Shown in pieces: positions 43,812 through 51,250 of a stretch of 64,000 nucleotides of DNA. Made by a program: the position numbers and the translations under genes. Position 1 is the first letter of the stretch. Each line of letters begins with the position of its first letter. Where the stretch lies: the NCBI GenBank assembly GCA_002449585.1, contig DJXD01000053.1, positions 82,498-146,497 on the forward strand, given 5' to 3'. Under the pieces are notes generated by a model. The model worked only from the letters and a program-made list of their open reading frames with translations, made no database searches and was not told the DNA's origin. The DNA is from Ruminococcus sp. UBA7013 (lineage in GTDB: Bacteria; Bacillota; Clostridia; Oscillospirales; Ruminococcaceae).

Positions 43812-43826
43812 GAAAGAGGGAATTTT

Positions 43827-44522
43827 ATGCAGCATTTTACAAAAATAGATCTGCTATTATGGAGCGGATCTATTCTGATGATATTGCTTTCTTTTTTTGC
43901 ATTTCAGGGCGGAAATATTCTGACATTGTGCGCTTCCCTGATCGGCGTGACTTCGCTGATCTTTGCGGCAAAAGGCAACCCAGCCGGACAGATACTTATG
44001 ATTGCTTTCAGCCTGCTCTATGGCTGGATTTCTTACCAGGAAGCCTATTATGGCGAGATGATTACTTATTTGGGAATGACGATGCCTATGGCAGTGATCT
44101 CGCTGATCTCATGGCTGAAACATCCCTATGAGGGAGACGCTTCACAAGTAGAAGTGAATCATGTTTCCCGAAAAGAGATCATATTCATGCTGATTCTAAC
44201 GTTTTTTGTAACAGCTGGCTTTTATCAGATTCTGAAATATTTTGATACAGCAAATTTATTATGCAGTACAATATCTGTCATGACCAGTTTCATGGCTGTG
44301 TATCTCACATTCCGGAGAAGTCCGTATTTTGCCGCAGGATATGCGCTGAATGATATAATATTAATTATCTTGTGGGTGCTGGCTTCCCTGAAAAATCCAG
44401 ATTGCAGCTCTATGATCATCTGCTTTGTCGTCTTTTTCATCAATGATATTTATGGATTTATCAGCTGGAAAAAGATGGAGAAAAGGCAGAACCAACAAAA
44501 AATATCATCAAAATTTGTGTAA
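43827..44522 (+). CDS. pnuC: PnuC-family nicotinamide riboside transporter
   Basis: The protein has 231 residues from the ATG at 43827, supported by AAAGAGGG; an in-frame ATG 13 codons earlier lies inside the terminator hairpin and is rejected. About seven membrane helices in a PnuC/SWEET-like arrangement, with ILMIAFSLLYGWISYQEAYYGEM, RRSPYFAAGYALNDIILIILW and FFINDIYGFISW as family blocks. It facilitates uptake of nicotinamide riboside for NAD synthesis. No NadR or salvage kinase is adjacent. Confidence 0.88.
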   Translation: MQHFTKIDLLLWSGSILMILLSFFAFQGGNILTLCASLIGVTSLIFAAKGNPAGQILMIAFSLLYGWISYQEAYYGEMITYLGMTMPMAVISLISWLKHPYEGDASQVEVNHVSRKEIIFMLILTFFVTAGFYQILKYFDTANLLCSTISVMTSFMAVYLTFRRSPYFAAGYALNDIILIILWVLASLKNPDCSSMIICFVVFFINDIYGFISWKKMEKRQNQQKISSKFV

Positions 44523-44553
44523 ATTTGATATAGCATCAAAAGCAGGAATATGC

Positions 44554-44559
44554 TATAAT
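44554..44559 (+). promoter_or_regulatory. Extended -10 element of the GH26 mannanase gene
   Basis: ATGC-TATAAT with no good -35 at 17 bp (TTGATA occurs 23 bases upstream). Confidence 0.45.
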
Positions 44560-44615
44560 AATCATGTATGTAAGTTTTTTTCCGGTAGAAAGATGATTTT
44601 TTTGAGGAGGATTTT

Positions 44616-46652
44616 ATGAAAAATTTTAAAAAAGCAGTCAGTGCTGTTATGGCTCTCGTGATGAGCTGTTCCGGATCTGCCCTTTTCGCTGTTGCGGAAG
44701 ATACGACGGAGATCGAAGCTCTGCCCCTCGGTACGTATGAAGTAGAAACGCTTGAAGGTGCTGACACATGGACATCTATCTATGAAACACAGTTACCCGG
44801 CTATTCCGGCGAAGGTTTCGCTTATCAAACCTCTAATCCGATTTCTTTCAATATCGAAGTCGAAGAGGAAGGTATGTATCAAATTGATGTGAGAGCCTGC
44901 CAGATCCTCAGCGAAGAGGGAAGAATGCAGACCATTTCTATTAATAATATTGATTATACTTATAATATGCCCTATATTGATGCTTGGAAAGATGTCACTT
45001 TTGGCGTGTTCCGCCTGAAAGCTGGCGTGAATAGTATCGTTCTCAAGCCGCAGTATGGCTATGCTGCATATGATACCATCACAATTGAAAAAGCTGTCCT
45101 CCCCGAAGTCAAGGGCTCAGCAGAAACTTGTGATCCCGATGCCACTCCCGAAGCCAAAGCATTATTAAAATATCTGAATTCTGTCTATGGCAAAAATATT
45201 CTTTCCGGTCAGCAGGAAATCTATGGCGGCGGTCATGGCAAAGAAACAACAATCCGCTATGATGCACAGTCAGATACTTGCGTTGACAATGACGGCAAAA
45301 CTTATGAAATTGATAAAGATAGCTATGATACCGATGAACAGGGAAATAAATTCCCTTGGCACTGCATGGATGAAACAGGTTTTGTTTTTACCTACAATAC
45401 ACAGAATCATAATTATGGTTATAATGATTATGACGAAGAGTGTCGCTATTTATATGAATTAACCGGGCATTATCCGGCTATCAGAGGTTTTGACTTTAAC
45501 TGTCATAATCCCGGATTCGGCTGGGAAGATGGCGTTACAGATCGTATGATCGACTGGACAAAAAATAAAAATGGCATCTGTACAGCAAGCTGGCATGTAA
45601 CTGTTCCTACTTCTATGGATGATTTCGAAGTCGATGAAGATGGCAATATTACTAAAATCTCTAACGACTGGCAGAAATTCACTTATGGCATTAAGACCGA
45701 TTTTGTTACCGCAAATTGCATGGTAGAAGGCACAAAAGAATATTATTTCTTCCAGGAAGCTATGAAAATGCTTGCCGCTGAAATCCAGAAATTACAAGAT
45801 GCTGGTGTTCCCGTATTGTTCCGCCCTCTCCATGAAGCCGAAGGAAATGCCGATCCTCAGGGGAAAGGCGAAGGCTCTTGGTTCTGGTGGTCAAAAGAAG
45901 GCACAGAAGTTTATCATCAGCTTTGGAAATTATTATACACAACTCTGACAGAAAAATATCATCTGCATAATATCATCTGGGAACAGAATCTTTATGCATG
46001 GTCAGATGCTTCTGCAAATTGGTATACTGGCGATGAATGGGTGGATATTGTCGGCTTTGATAAATATAACACACAGTATAACCGCCATGATGGCAATACT
46101 TCAGGGCCTAATGAAGACGCAGAAAGTAAAATTTTCTGGTCTCTCGTGGATTATGTAGGTAATAATAAAATGGTCTCTATGCCGGAAAATGACTCCATTC
46201 CCAGCCTTGAAAATATGCAGATTGAACATGCAGATTGGCTCTATTTCTGCACATGGTATGATGAATCCAATTCACCCAAATTTATTTCCGGGACAGAATA
46301 TCAGAATCCGGAAACAGTCAAGAAATTATATCAGAGTGATTTCTGTATCACACTGGATGAACTGCCGGAAGATTTATTCACCAATGGCGGCGGCGATGAT
46401 CCCATAACCCCCACAGAAACCTCTGAGCCAGTTGCAGAAGATGTAGTATATGGCGATGTAAATCAGGATGAAAAAGTCAATATTATGGATATTATTCTTC
46501 TGAATAAAGCTTTGTACGGAAAAGCAGATCTGACAGAAAAACAGCAGAAAGCAGCTGATGTAAATCTGAGCGGTGCGCCGGATGCAACGGATTCTTTGAC
46601 AATTATGAAATATGTCGTGAAACTGCTGGACAAGCTTCCGCAGGTTGAGTAA
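44616..46652 (+). CDS. Secreted GH26 beta-mannanase with CBM35-like and dockerin modules
   Basis: The protein has 678 residues. Signal peptide about 1-27. A CBM35-like beta sandwich (about 33-160) has YEVETLEGA, GFAYQTSNPISFNIEV and YAAYDTITIEKA. GH26 domain about 170-590: YLNSVYGKNILSGQQE, FNCHNPGFGWEDG, acid/base E407 in FRPLHEAEG, WFWWSKEG and nucleophile E524 in SMPENDSIP. The C-terminal dockerin (about 612-670) has GDVNQDEKVNIMDIILLNKA and ADVNLSGAPDATDSLTIMKY. It should cut mannan backbones while docked on the scaffoldins encoded 6-17 kb upstream. GAGGAGG precedes the ATG. Confidence 0.93.
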   Translation: MKNFKKAVSAVMALVMSCSGSALFAVAEDTTEIEALPLGTYEVETLEGADTWTSIYETQLPGYSGEGFAYQTSNPISFNIEVEEEGMYQIDVRACQILSEEGRMQTISINNIDYTYNMPYIDAWKDVTFGVFRLKAGVNSIVLKPQYGYAAYDTITIEKAVLPEVKGSAETCDPDATPEAKALLKYLNSVYGKNILSGQQEIYGGGHGKETTIRYDAQSDTCVDNDGKTYEIDKDSYDTDEQGNKFPWHCMDETGFVFTYNTQNHNYGYNDYDEECRYLYELTGHYPAIRGFDFNCHNPGFGWEDGVTDRMIDWTKNKNGICTASWHVTVPTSMDDFEVDEDGNITKISNDWQKFTYGIKTDFVTANCMVEGTKEYYFFQEAMKMLAAEIQKLQDAGVPVLFRPLHEAEGNADPQGKGEGSWFWWSKEGTEVYHQLWKLLYTTLTEKYHLHNIIWEQNLYAWSDASANWYTGDEWVDIVGFDKYNTQYNRHDGNTSGPNEDAESKIFWSLVDYVGNNKMVSMPENDSIPSLENMQIEHADWLYFCTWYDESNSPKFISGTEYQNPETVKKLYQSDFCITLDELPEDLFTNGGGDDPITPTETSEPVAEDVVYGDVNQDEKVNIMDIILLNKALYGKADLTEKQQKAADVNLSGAPDATDSLTIMKYVVKLLDKLPQVE

Positions 46653-46659
46653 AATATAG

Positions 46660-46698
46660 AAAACAGGGCTGTATCTAATTGCAGTCCTGTTTATTTTT
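46660..46698 (+). terminator. Terminator of the mannanase gene
   Basis: Stem AAACAGGGCTG/CAGTCCTGTTT (one G-T) with a T-rich tail ATTTTTT. Confidence 0.75.
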
Positions 46699-46713
46699 TG
46701 GATAATTCCATAG

Positions 46714-47052
46714 TTATCCGGCTTCTTTTTTGAGTGCAAATTTTTCTATTTCCTGATTCACGATTGTTTCGAAATCACAAACGACTTTATATTTTGCACG
46801 TTCGGGGGTCATTTCATAGAGTTCCAATAAATGGAGCTGTTCATCATTGAGATTGGTTCTATATTCGCCGAAAATAAGATAATCAATAGAAGTATGCAGA
46901 TAATCAGCAATCTGAGCGAGAACTTCCCCATTGGGGAGTTTTCCTTTTTTCCAATAGCCGGTACTGCCTGTACTTAAATTTAAATCTTTGAGCATGGCCG
47001 AGACAGATGTATGCTGTTGTTTGCAGACAGCTTTCAGCGTTTCATAAAACAT
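46714..47052 (-). CDS. Short XRE-type HTH regulator
   Basis: The protein has 112 residues from the ATG at 47050-47052 after AAAGGAG; an upstream in-frame ATG overlaps that site. HTH residues about 8-62: TSVSAMLKDLNLSTGSTGYW, LPNGEVLAQIADYLHTSIDYLIFGE. The C-terminal 45 residues are helical and acidic, with no sensor domain. It is divergent from the short-peptide transcript at 47114 and separated from it by a palindrome at 47088-47107, the likely operator (inference). Confidence 0.85.
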   Translation of the reverse strand: MFYETLKAVCKQQHTSVSAMLKDLNLSTGSTGYWKKGKLPNGEVLAQIADYLHTSIDYLIFGEYRTNLNDEQLHLLELYEMTPERAKYKVVCDFETIVNQEIEKFALKKEAG

Positions 47053-47087
47053 ACAAAAAACTCCTTTCATTTTTGTGCAAAACATAG

Positions 47088-47107
47088 AAACTCAAAAAAT
47101 AGAGTTT
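47088..47107. promoter_or_regulatory. Palindrome between the HTH gene and the peptide promoter (candidate operator)
   Basis: AAACTC-8-GAGTTT, seven bases before the -35 of the rightward promoter and 36 bases before the HTH start codon. Confidence 0.45.
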
Positions 47108-47113
47108 TATCTA

Positions 47114-47142
47114 TTGACAAATGTTTAATTTTAGAGTATAAT
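47114..47142 (+). promoter_or_regulatory. Strong sigma-A promoter of the short-peptide region
   Basis: Perfect consensus TTGACA-17-TATAAT. Confidence 0.85.
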
Positions 47143-47166
47143 AGAATTAGAATAAAAATATACAGG

Positions 47167-47259
47167 ATGCACAAAAGCTTAATACTTTATTATATCATTT
47201 TTCAAAGATTTTTGCAATGGGTTTACAAGAATTTTATAGTGAATAGTGAAAGGAGCTGA
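47167..47259 (+). CDS. Possible 30-residue leader peptide
   Basis: ATG at 47167, about 20 bases after the predicted transcription start. The product is hydrophobic and aromatic at its start (MHKSLILYYIIFQRFLQWVY) and ends in NFIVNSERS. The ribosome site is poor (AGG touches the ATG). Its stop lies 6 bases before the next ATG and its last codons contain that gene's AAAGGAG, so coupling is possible. It may be chance. Confidence 0.3.
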   Translation: MHKSLILYYIIFQRFLQWVYKNFIVNSERS

Positions 47260-47447
47260 AACATTATGTTGTTAGGACTAATAATGGCTGGTTGGTTTCG
47301 TACTGGGCCTGCTGTATTTCCTTGGGTGACAAATTATTTTCACTAATATTCCAAGAATTTACACGGCTTTGCATATCTAAATTAGCATGGGCTTTTGGTC
47401 AAGCAGTCTTTTGGTATGGTTACATTAAGCACAAATACAATCTGTAA
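47259..47447 (+). other. Second open frame overlapping the 26-residue peptide (possible frameshifted small gene)
   Basis: In the frame ending at 47445-47447 no stop occurs from 47259. The distal part reads like a real protein tail (FQEFTRLCISKLAWAFGQAV, then FWYGYIKHKYNL) but has no ATG; TTG at 47322 is the only reasonable start and lacks a ribosome site. A frameshift, natural or from sequencing, in about 47320-47346 would fuse it to the 26-residue peptide as a product of about 58 residues. Confidence 0.25.
47266..47346 (+). CDS. Possible 26-residue hydrophobic peptide
   Basis: ATG follows GAAAGGAGCTGAAACATT, a good ribosome site with 8-base spacing. The product begins MLLGLIMAGWFRTGPAVFPW and ends VTNYFH. 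It lies on the transcript from the consensus promoter at 47114 and is divergent from an HTH gene, an arrangement seen for short signalling peptides, although the HTH protein lacks a peptide-binding TPR domain. See the overlapping frame at 47259-47447. Confidence 0.45.
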   Translation: MLLGLIMAGWFRTGPAVFPWVTNYFH

Positions 47448-47530
47448 AAACCCTATTATTTTCAAAATATTTTTAGTTTGATGATATAGCTGCTTGATTC
47501 CAGTAAATACGTTGTGTATAGCAAGTATTG

Positions 47531-47558
47531 TTGAAAAAATCTGTAAGTAATGTAATGA
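47531..47558 (+). promoter_or_regulatory. Weak promoter before the 23-residue peptide gene
   Basis: TTGAAA-16-TAATGA; the -10 lies within a hairpin. Confidence 0.3.
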
Positions 47559-47573
47559 TGCTACATTCTTACA
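47542..47573. other. Inverted repeat directly upstream of the 23-residue peptide gene
   Basis: TGTAAG-T-AATGTA pairs with TACATT-CTTACA around the loop ATGATGC, ending two bases before GAAAGGAGG. It could be an mRNA hairpin or a protein-binding palindrome. Confidence 0.55.
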
Positions 47574-47591
47574 TACGAAAGGAGGAGTTTT

Positions 47592-47663
47592 ATGTTGTGG
47601 GGTATGGCTTGGGGCGGCCTTTTCTGTCTGGGCGCTTCTATACTGGCTTCTATGCTACGCTAA
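47592..47663 (+). CDS. 23-residue hydrophobic peptide with its own ribosome site and terminator
   Basis: ATG lies 6 bases after a perfect GAAAGGAGG. The product starts MLWGMAWGGLFCLGASILAS and ends MLR, one Gly/Ala/Leu-rich membrane-spanning stretch with a single basic residue at the end. An inverted repeat lies before it and a strong terminator begins 21 bases after its stop, so it forms a compact expression unit. Candidates are a small membrane protein, a type I toxin-like peptide or a signal peptide; none can be chosen from sequence. Confidence 0.55.
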   Translation: MLWGMAWGGLFCLGASILASMLR

Positions 47664-47684
47664 GTAAAAGTATAATCTAATTAT

Positions 47685-47717
47685 AAAAAACTCCTGTGCA
47701 TCATACAGGAGTTTTTT
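47685..47717 (+). terminator. Terminator of the 23-residue peptide gene
   Basis: AAAAAACTCCTGT pairs with ACAGGAGTTTTTT around a 7-base loop. Confidence 0.92.
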
Positions 47718-47730
47718 CATCTGATTTTCA

Positions 47731-47759
47731 TTGACATATGTCATTATTTGAGGTATAAT
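47731..47759 (+). promoter_or_regulatory. Sigma-A promoter of the DUF4869-like/ATPase operon
   Basis: Perfect consensus TTGACA-17-TATAAT. Confidence 0.85.
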
Positions 47760-47802
47760 TAAAAATGGACAAGCAATATTATTCTTAATAGAGGTGATCT
47801 TC

Positions 47803-48240
47803 ATGCTGACAGCTTATTTTGGAGATATGCCGGAGGCAATTTATCATACAAGTGTCTATTTCAGAAATGTCTATAAAGAACAATGGATTACTTCCCCATT
47901 TGGTGTGGAAGTGATCAAAGATGTAGATAAATCAGATGTGATCAGTGCTAATGCAATCAACAGCCCTGTATTAGGGGTAATTTCTCCGGAACAGCTTTCC
48001 GGTGGTGTTAAGACACTTCTGCTGATTCGATATGACAGCAGTCATATTTTTAATGCTTCCACCTGTGGGGATAACTGCGCAAAATGGATACTACAAATGG
48101 CAAAAGGAAAAAAGATTGTCATCAATCTACGGCATCTTATGGATTTTGGAGAAGGAGAATTTAAAATCAAAGTGATGAATACCAATAAAATTGTCAAAAA
48201 TATGGCAGAACTGGTAAGAGAAGCAGGGGAATTTGTATGA
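47803..48240 (+). CDS. DUF4869-like protein
   Basis: The protein has 145 residues from the ATG at 47803 after GAGGTGA. It starts MLTAYFGDMPEAIYHTSVYF and contains SPFGVEVIKDVDKSDVIS, ISPEQLSGGVKTLLLIRYD, ASTCGDNCAKWI and INLRHLMDFGEGEFKIKV. No signal peptide or helix. I connect it to DUF4869 from memory of the FGD/LSGG pattern, without certainty. The C-x3-C pair in TCGDNCAKW is a notable site. It overlaps the downstream ATPase gene by 4 bp, so the two proteins probably act together. Confidence 0.65.
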   Translation: MLTAYFGDMPEAIYHTSVYFRNVYKEQWITSPFGVEVIKDVDKSDVISANAINSPVLGVISPEQLSGGVKTLLLIRYDSSHIFNASTCGDNCAKWILQMAKGKKIVINLRHLMDFGEGEFKIKVMNTNKIVKNMAELVREAGEFV

Positions 48241-49226
48241 AAGGGATTCAGCATATAGAAGTATCAAATAGAAAAGTAAGATTTAAATTTGATCTGTATC
48301 GGAATATTACCATTGTCCGTGGAGATAGCGGAACAGGAAAAACAACACTATATAATATGATTGCAGATTATACCAGATTAGGAACAGCAAGCGGTGTGAA
48401 TATTGTAAGTCAGAAACCATGTGTTGCATTGATGGATCTAGACTGGCAGAATCAGCTTATGCATCTCTCAGATAGTATTGTTTTCATTGATGAAGGATCT
48501 AATTATATTACAAAAAAAGAATTTGCAGAAGCAATCCGGCACACGGATAATTATTATGTAATATTCAACAGGGAAGGCCTGCATGAACTGCCCTATAGTG
48601 TAGAAGAAATTTACAGAATCAAGACAAGTGGAAAATTTCATAGTTTTGAAAAATTATTCAAAGCTGGAAAAGGGCATATTTATTCTGCTAAGCATTCTAC
48701 AAAGAAATTCAGCTGTGAATATATTCTGACAGAAGATTCAAATTCTGGCTATGAATTTTATTGCCATTATTTCGAAGGGAAAAATGTGCATTGTGAAACT
48801 TCCCGATCAAATTCAGCTATTTTTCGATGGCTGAATGAACATAAAGCAGATAGAGTACTTGTCATTGCAGATGGTGCAGCATTTGGCTCTGAGATGGATC
48901 GAATTATGAAATTACAGGCATCTGCTCCGGATCAGATACGGGTTTGTCTTCCGGAATCTTTTGAATGGCTGATTCTGAAATCAGGAATTATCAGTAAAAA
49001 TCAAACAGCAAGTATGTTGGAAGAAGCTAATATATTGATAGATAGTGCAGTCTATTTTAGCTGGGAAAATTATTTTGAAAGCGTACTGATTCATATTACA
49101 GCAGGTACACCATTTCATTATCAAAAGAAAAAAATAAATGCTGTGTATCTGATCAAAGAAAACAGCAGAAAAATCATGCTGGAAATGATAGAAGCACTTC
49201 CCGAAGAATTAAGAGCAAATGAATAA
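48237..49226 (+). CDS. P-loop ATPase coupled to the DUF4869-like protein
   Basis: The protein has 329 residues. Walker A is RGDSGTGKTTLYNMI (about 28-42) and a Walker B-like SIVFIDEGSNYI is near 82-93, the Asp-Glu pair being typical of ABC/AAA ATPases; there is no ABC signature. The middle part (about 95-200) has no known fold; VLVIADGAAFGSEMDRIMKL (about 203-222) resembles a Rossmann or Toprim-like strand-loop. No membrane segment. ATG overlaps the previous stop. The pair could be a regulatory or defence ATPase module, but nothing in the sequence decides this. Confidence 0.7.
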   Translation: MKGIQHIEVSNRKVRFKFDLYRNITIVRGDSGTGKTTLYNMIADYTRLGTASGVNIVSQKPCVALMDLDWQNQLMHLSDSIVFIDEGSNYITKKEFAEAIRHTDNYYVIFNREGLHELPYSVEEIYRIKTSGKFHSFEKLFKAGKGHIYSAKHSTKKFSCEYILTEDSNSGYEFYCHYFEGKNVHCETSRSNSAIFRWLNEHKADRVLVIADGAAFGSEMDRIMKLQASAPDQIRVCLPESFEWLILKSGIISKNQTASMLEEANILIDSAVYFSWENYFESVLIHITAGTPFHYQKKKINAVYLIKENSRKIMLEMIEALPEELRANE

Positions 49227-49258
49227 AAATAAGAGCACAGAAAAATCTGCACTCTTGA
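49227..49258 (-). terminator. Terminator of the DtxR-PPTase operon
   Basis: On the minus strand AAGAGTGCAGA-loop-TCTGTGCTCTT (one internal mismatch) is followed by ATTTTTATT, three bases after the PPTase stop. Confidence 0.65.
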
Positions 49259-49261
49259 GAA

Positions 49262-49831
49262 TCATTTCAGGATACATATGCTGATTACATGCTCTTCTAA
49301 AGAGATCTGATAAAATTCAGCATCTTTCCGGTTAGAATGAATTGTATTCTCTTCCGGATAAAAGCTGACTGTTTGCATGGGAAAGCCGATCCCGATCCCG
49401 ATGGCTTTGACATAGGATTCTTTCAGCGTCCAGAGACGAGTAAACATCCAGTCAGGATCTTCTGCACCAGCAAGGAGCTTTTGCTCATCAGTGGAAAATA
49501 CACGTTTTACGACTTTATGCCGGATAGTTCTTTTCATTTCGGCATCCACACCGCATTCATGTGCTGATAGCAGACAGACCGCCAGACCATCACAATGACT
49601 TAGATTAAAATGAATTTCCGGGTAATCTGAAAAACTTGGCTTGCCGTAATCATTATAGGCAAAGAGCGGCCTTTCTTCCTCAACAGAAATAGCATGTTCC
49701 TGCGCATATTCCTGTACTGCCTGCCTTAAAAGGATATGAGCGGCTTCATGTTGCATATGTCTGGCACGATGTTCGGCCGGACAGACATACAAAGAGCCAA
49801 ATTGTTCGGGAATTTTAATTTTTCTGATCAT
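49262..49831 (-). CDS. 4'-phosphopantetheinyl transferase (Sfp/AcpT type)
   Basis: The protein has 189 residues. The two signature blocks are CGVDAEMKR (magnesium-binding Asp/Glu) and WTLKESYVKAIGIG; FNLSHCDGLAVCLL and LFAYNDYGKPSF are further family parts. It attaches phosphopantetheine from CoA to carrier-protein serines. Its start overlaps the DtxR-type gene by 4 bp, an unusual partner. No carrier protein, NRPS or fatty acid gene is in the window, so the substrate could be the general ACP or a distant cluster. Confidence 0.88.
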   Translation of the reverse strand: MIRKIKIPEQFGSLYVCPAEHRARHMQHEAAHILLRQAVQEYAQEHAISVEEERPLFAYNDYGKPSFSDYPEIHFNLSHCDGLAVCLLSAHECGVDAEMKRTIRHKVVKRVFSTDEQKLLAGAEDPDWMFTRLWTLKESYVKAIGIGIGFPMQTVSFYPEENTIHSNRKDAEFYQISLEEHVISICILK

Positions 49832-50214
49832 ATATGCGTCTGATACCCCCGTGCTTCCATATAAGAGCGAAGTCTTAAATAAGTTTCTTCACTGATGACG
49901 TGTTCAATGCGGCAGGCATCTTTTTCAGCGGTGACGGCATTCACGCCCAGCTCCTGCGCAAAGAAATCCATAATCAGAGTATGGCGGCTGTAAATATCTT
50001 TTGCTTTCTGCATTCCTGCCTTTGTGAGCCGGATTTGTCCATGCTCGGACATGATAATCATGCCTTCATTCCGGAGGATTTTCATGGCTCTGCTGACACT
50101 TGCTTTTGTATAATTCAGCTCATTGGCAATATCAACAGAACGGATGAAATCACTTTTTTTGCTTAGAAGATAGATCGTTTCAAGATAATCTTCACCAGAT
50201 TCGTATAATGGCAT
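49828..50214 (-). CDS. DtxR/MntR-family metal-dependent repressor
   Basis: The protein has 128 residues. It starts MPLYESGEDYLETIYLLSKK, followed by a winged HTH (VDIANELNYTKASVSRAMKI, GMIIMSEHGQIRLTKAG) and the dimerisation/metal-binding helices (RHTLIMDFFAQELGV, ACRIEHVISEETYLRLRSYM) with candidate ligands Glu, Cys and His. Short form without an SH3-like domain, as in MntR. First gene of a two-gene operon with the PPTase. Expected to sense iron or manganese. Confidence 0.88.
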   Translation of the reverse strand: MPLYESGEDYLETIYLLSKKSDFIRSVDIANELNYTKASVSRAMKILRNEGMIIMSEHGQIRLTKAGMQKAKDIYSRHTLIMDFFAQELGVNAVTAEKDACRIEHVISEETYLRLRSYMEARGYQTHI

Positions 50215-50518
50215 AATTTGCTCCTTTCTGCAATCTATTCAGATTGCTGTTATTATTTAATATTTTATCATAAATGACGAAAAAAATCAACAGGATAATG
50301 AAAAATATTTAATCAAACTTTGAATTGAACATGAAGCCACTCCACTTGACATATTTTTATCATTATGGTATACTGATAGATGGTTCGCATAATAGCAGGT
50401 TGCGCTGACAAACAGCATGTAAAATTTTAGTGTTAAATGCAAACTTTGACAGAAGCCGTCAAAGCTCATGAATGACAAAATTGTGCTTTGGCGTAGATTG
50501 AAACAAGGAGGGTTTTTT
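50215..50518 (+). other. Intergenic region with the promoter and 145-base leader of the ABC exporter operon
   Basis: The left part is AT-rich, with nothing recognised for the minus-strand DtxR gene. After the promoter (50346-50374) the leader contains a stem CTTTGAC/GTCAAAG (50444-50464, 7-base loop) with no T-run. Confidence 0.4.
50346..50374 (+). promoter_or_regulatory. Sigma-A promoter of the ABC exporter operon
   Basis: TTGACA-17-TATACT. Confidence 0.75.
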
Positions 50519-51250
50519 ATGAAAATTGCGCTTGATGTCCAGCATTTAGCAAAGAGCTATGGACAGAAGCAGGCTGTTCGAGATGTTTCATTTCAGATTC
50601 AGGAAGGGGAAATTTTCGGCCTGATGGGTATGAATGGAGCAGGGAAAACAACGATGCTCCGGATGTTGGCAACACTTTTGAAACCAGATAGTGGTGATGC
50701 GCTGATTGCAGGACATAGCATTGTGAAAGAACCAGATCAGGTGCGGGCACAGATCAGCTATTTGCCGGATGAGGCCGGGGCATATCGAAGTATGACAGGA
50801 ATGAATTATCTGAAATTCATAGCCGGGTTATATTTCAAAGAAGAGAGCCAATGCAAAGAATGTGTTGCATTAGGGGAAAAAATCTGTGGTCTGGGGGATG
50901 CATTAATGCAAAAGATTCAAACCTATAGCCGTGGAATGACAAGAAAGTTGGTTCTGGCTCGCACAGTCATGACAAAGCCACGGCTTGCCATTCTGGATGA
51001 ACCCACCAGCGGCCTTGATGTATTGAATTCATTGGATATTCGCAAGACCATTCGAAATTGTGCCAAAGAATATGGAACAGCATTTTTATTATCCTCCCAT
51101 CATATGCAGGAGGTATCCACAACGGCTGACCGTGGGGCGATCATGAAAGAGGGGGTATTTCTTGCGGAAGGCACACCAGCGGAATTATTGGAACAATATC
51201 AGGCGGCCACGCTGGAAGAAGCATTTGAAAAGGCGGTGAGAAATGCATGA
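50519..51250 (+). CDS. ABC transporter ATP-binding protein (NatA-like)
   Basis: The protein has 243 residues from the ATG at 50519 after AAGGAGG; an in-frame ATG 17 codons upstream lies in the leader. Walker A GMNGAGKTT, Q-loop in ISYLPDEAG, signature YSRGMTRKLVLAR (slightly off LSGGQ), Walker B RLAILDEPTSGLD, and the switch His in LSSHHMQEV. The next gene, overlapping by 4 bp, is an ABC-2 permease, giving a NatAB-type sodium or multidrug exporter. Confidence 0.92.
   Translation: MKIALDVQHLAKSYGQKQAVRDVSFQIQEGEIFGLMGMNGAGKTTMLRMLATLLKPDSGDALIAGHSIVKEPDQVRAQISYLPDEAGAYRSMTGMNYLKFIAGLYFKEESQCKECVALGEKICGLGDALMQKIQTYSRGMTRKLVLARTVMTKPRLAILDEPTSGLDVLNSLDIRKTIRNCAKEYGTAFLLSSHHMQEVSTTADRGAIMKEGVFLAEGTPAELLEQYQAATLEEAFEKAVRNA

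Noticed and set aside
47378..47423. A 13-codon ATG frame (MGFWSSSLLVWLH)
   Set aside because: No ribosome site; the other frame over the same bases looks more protein-like.
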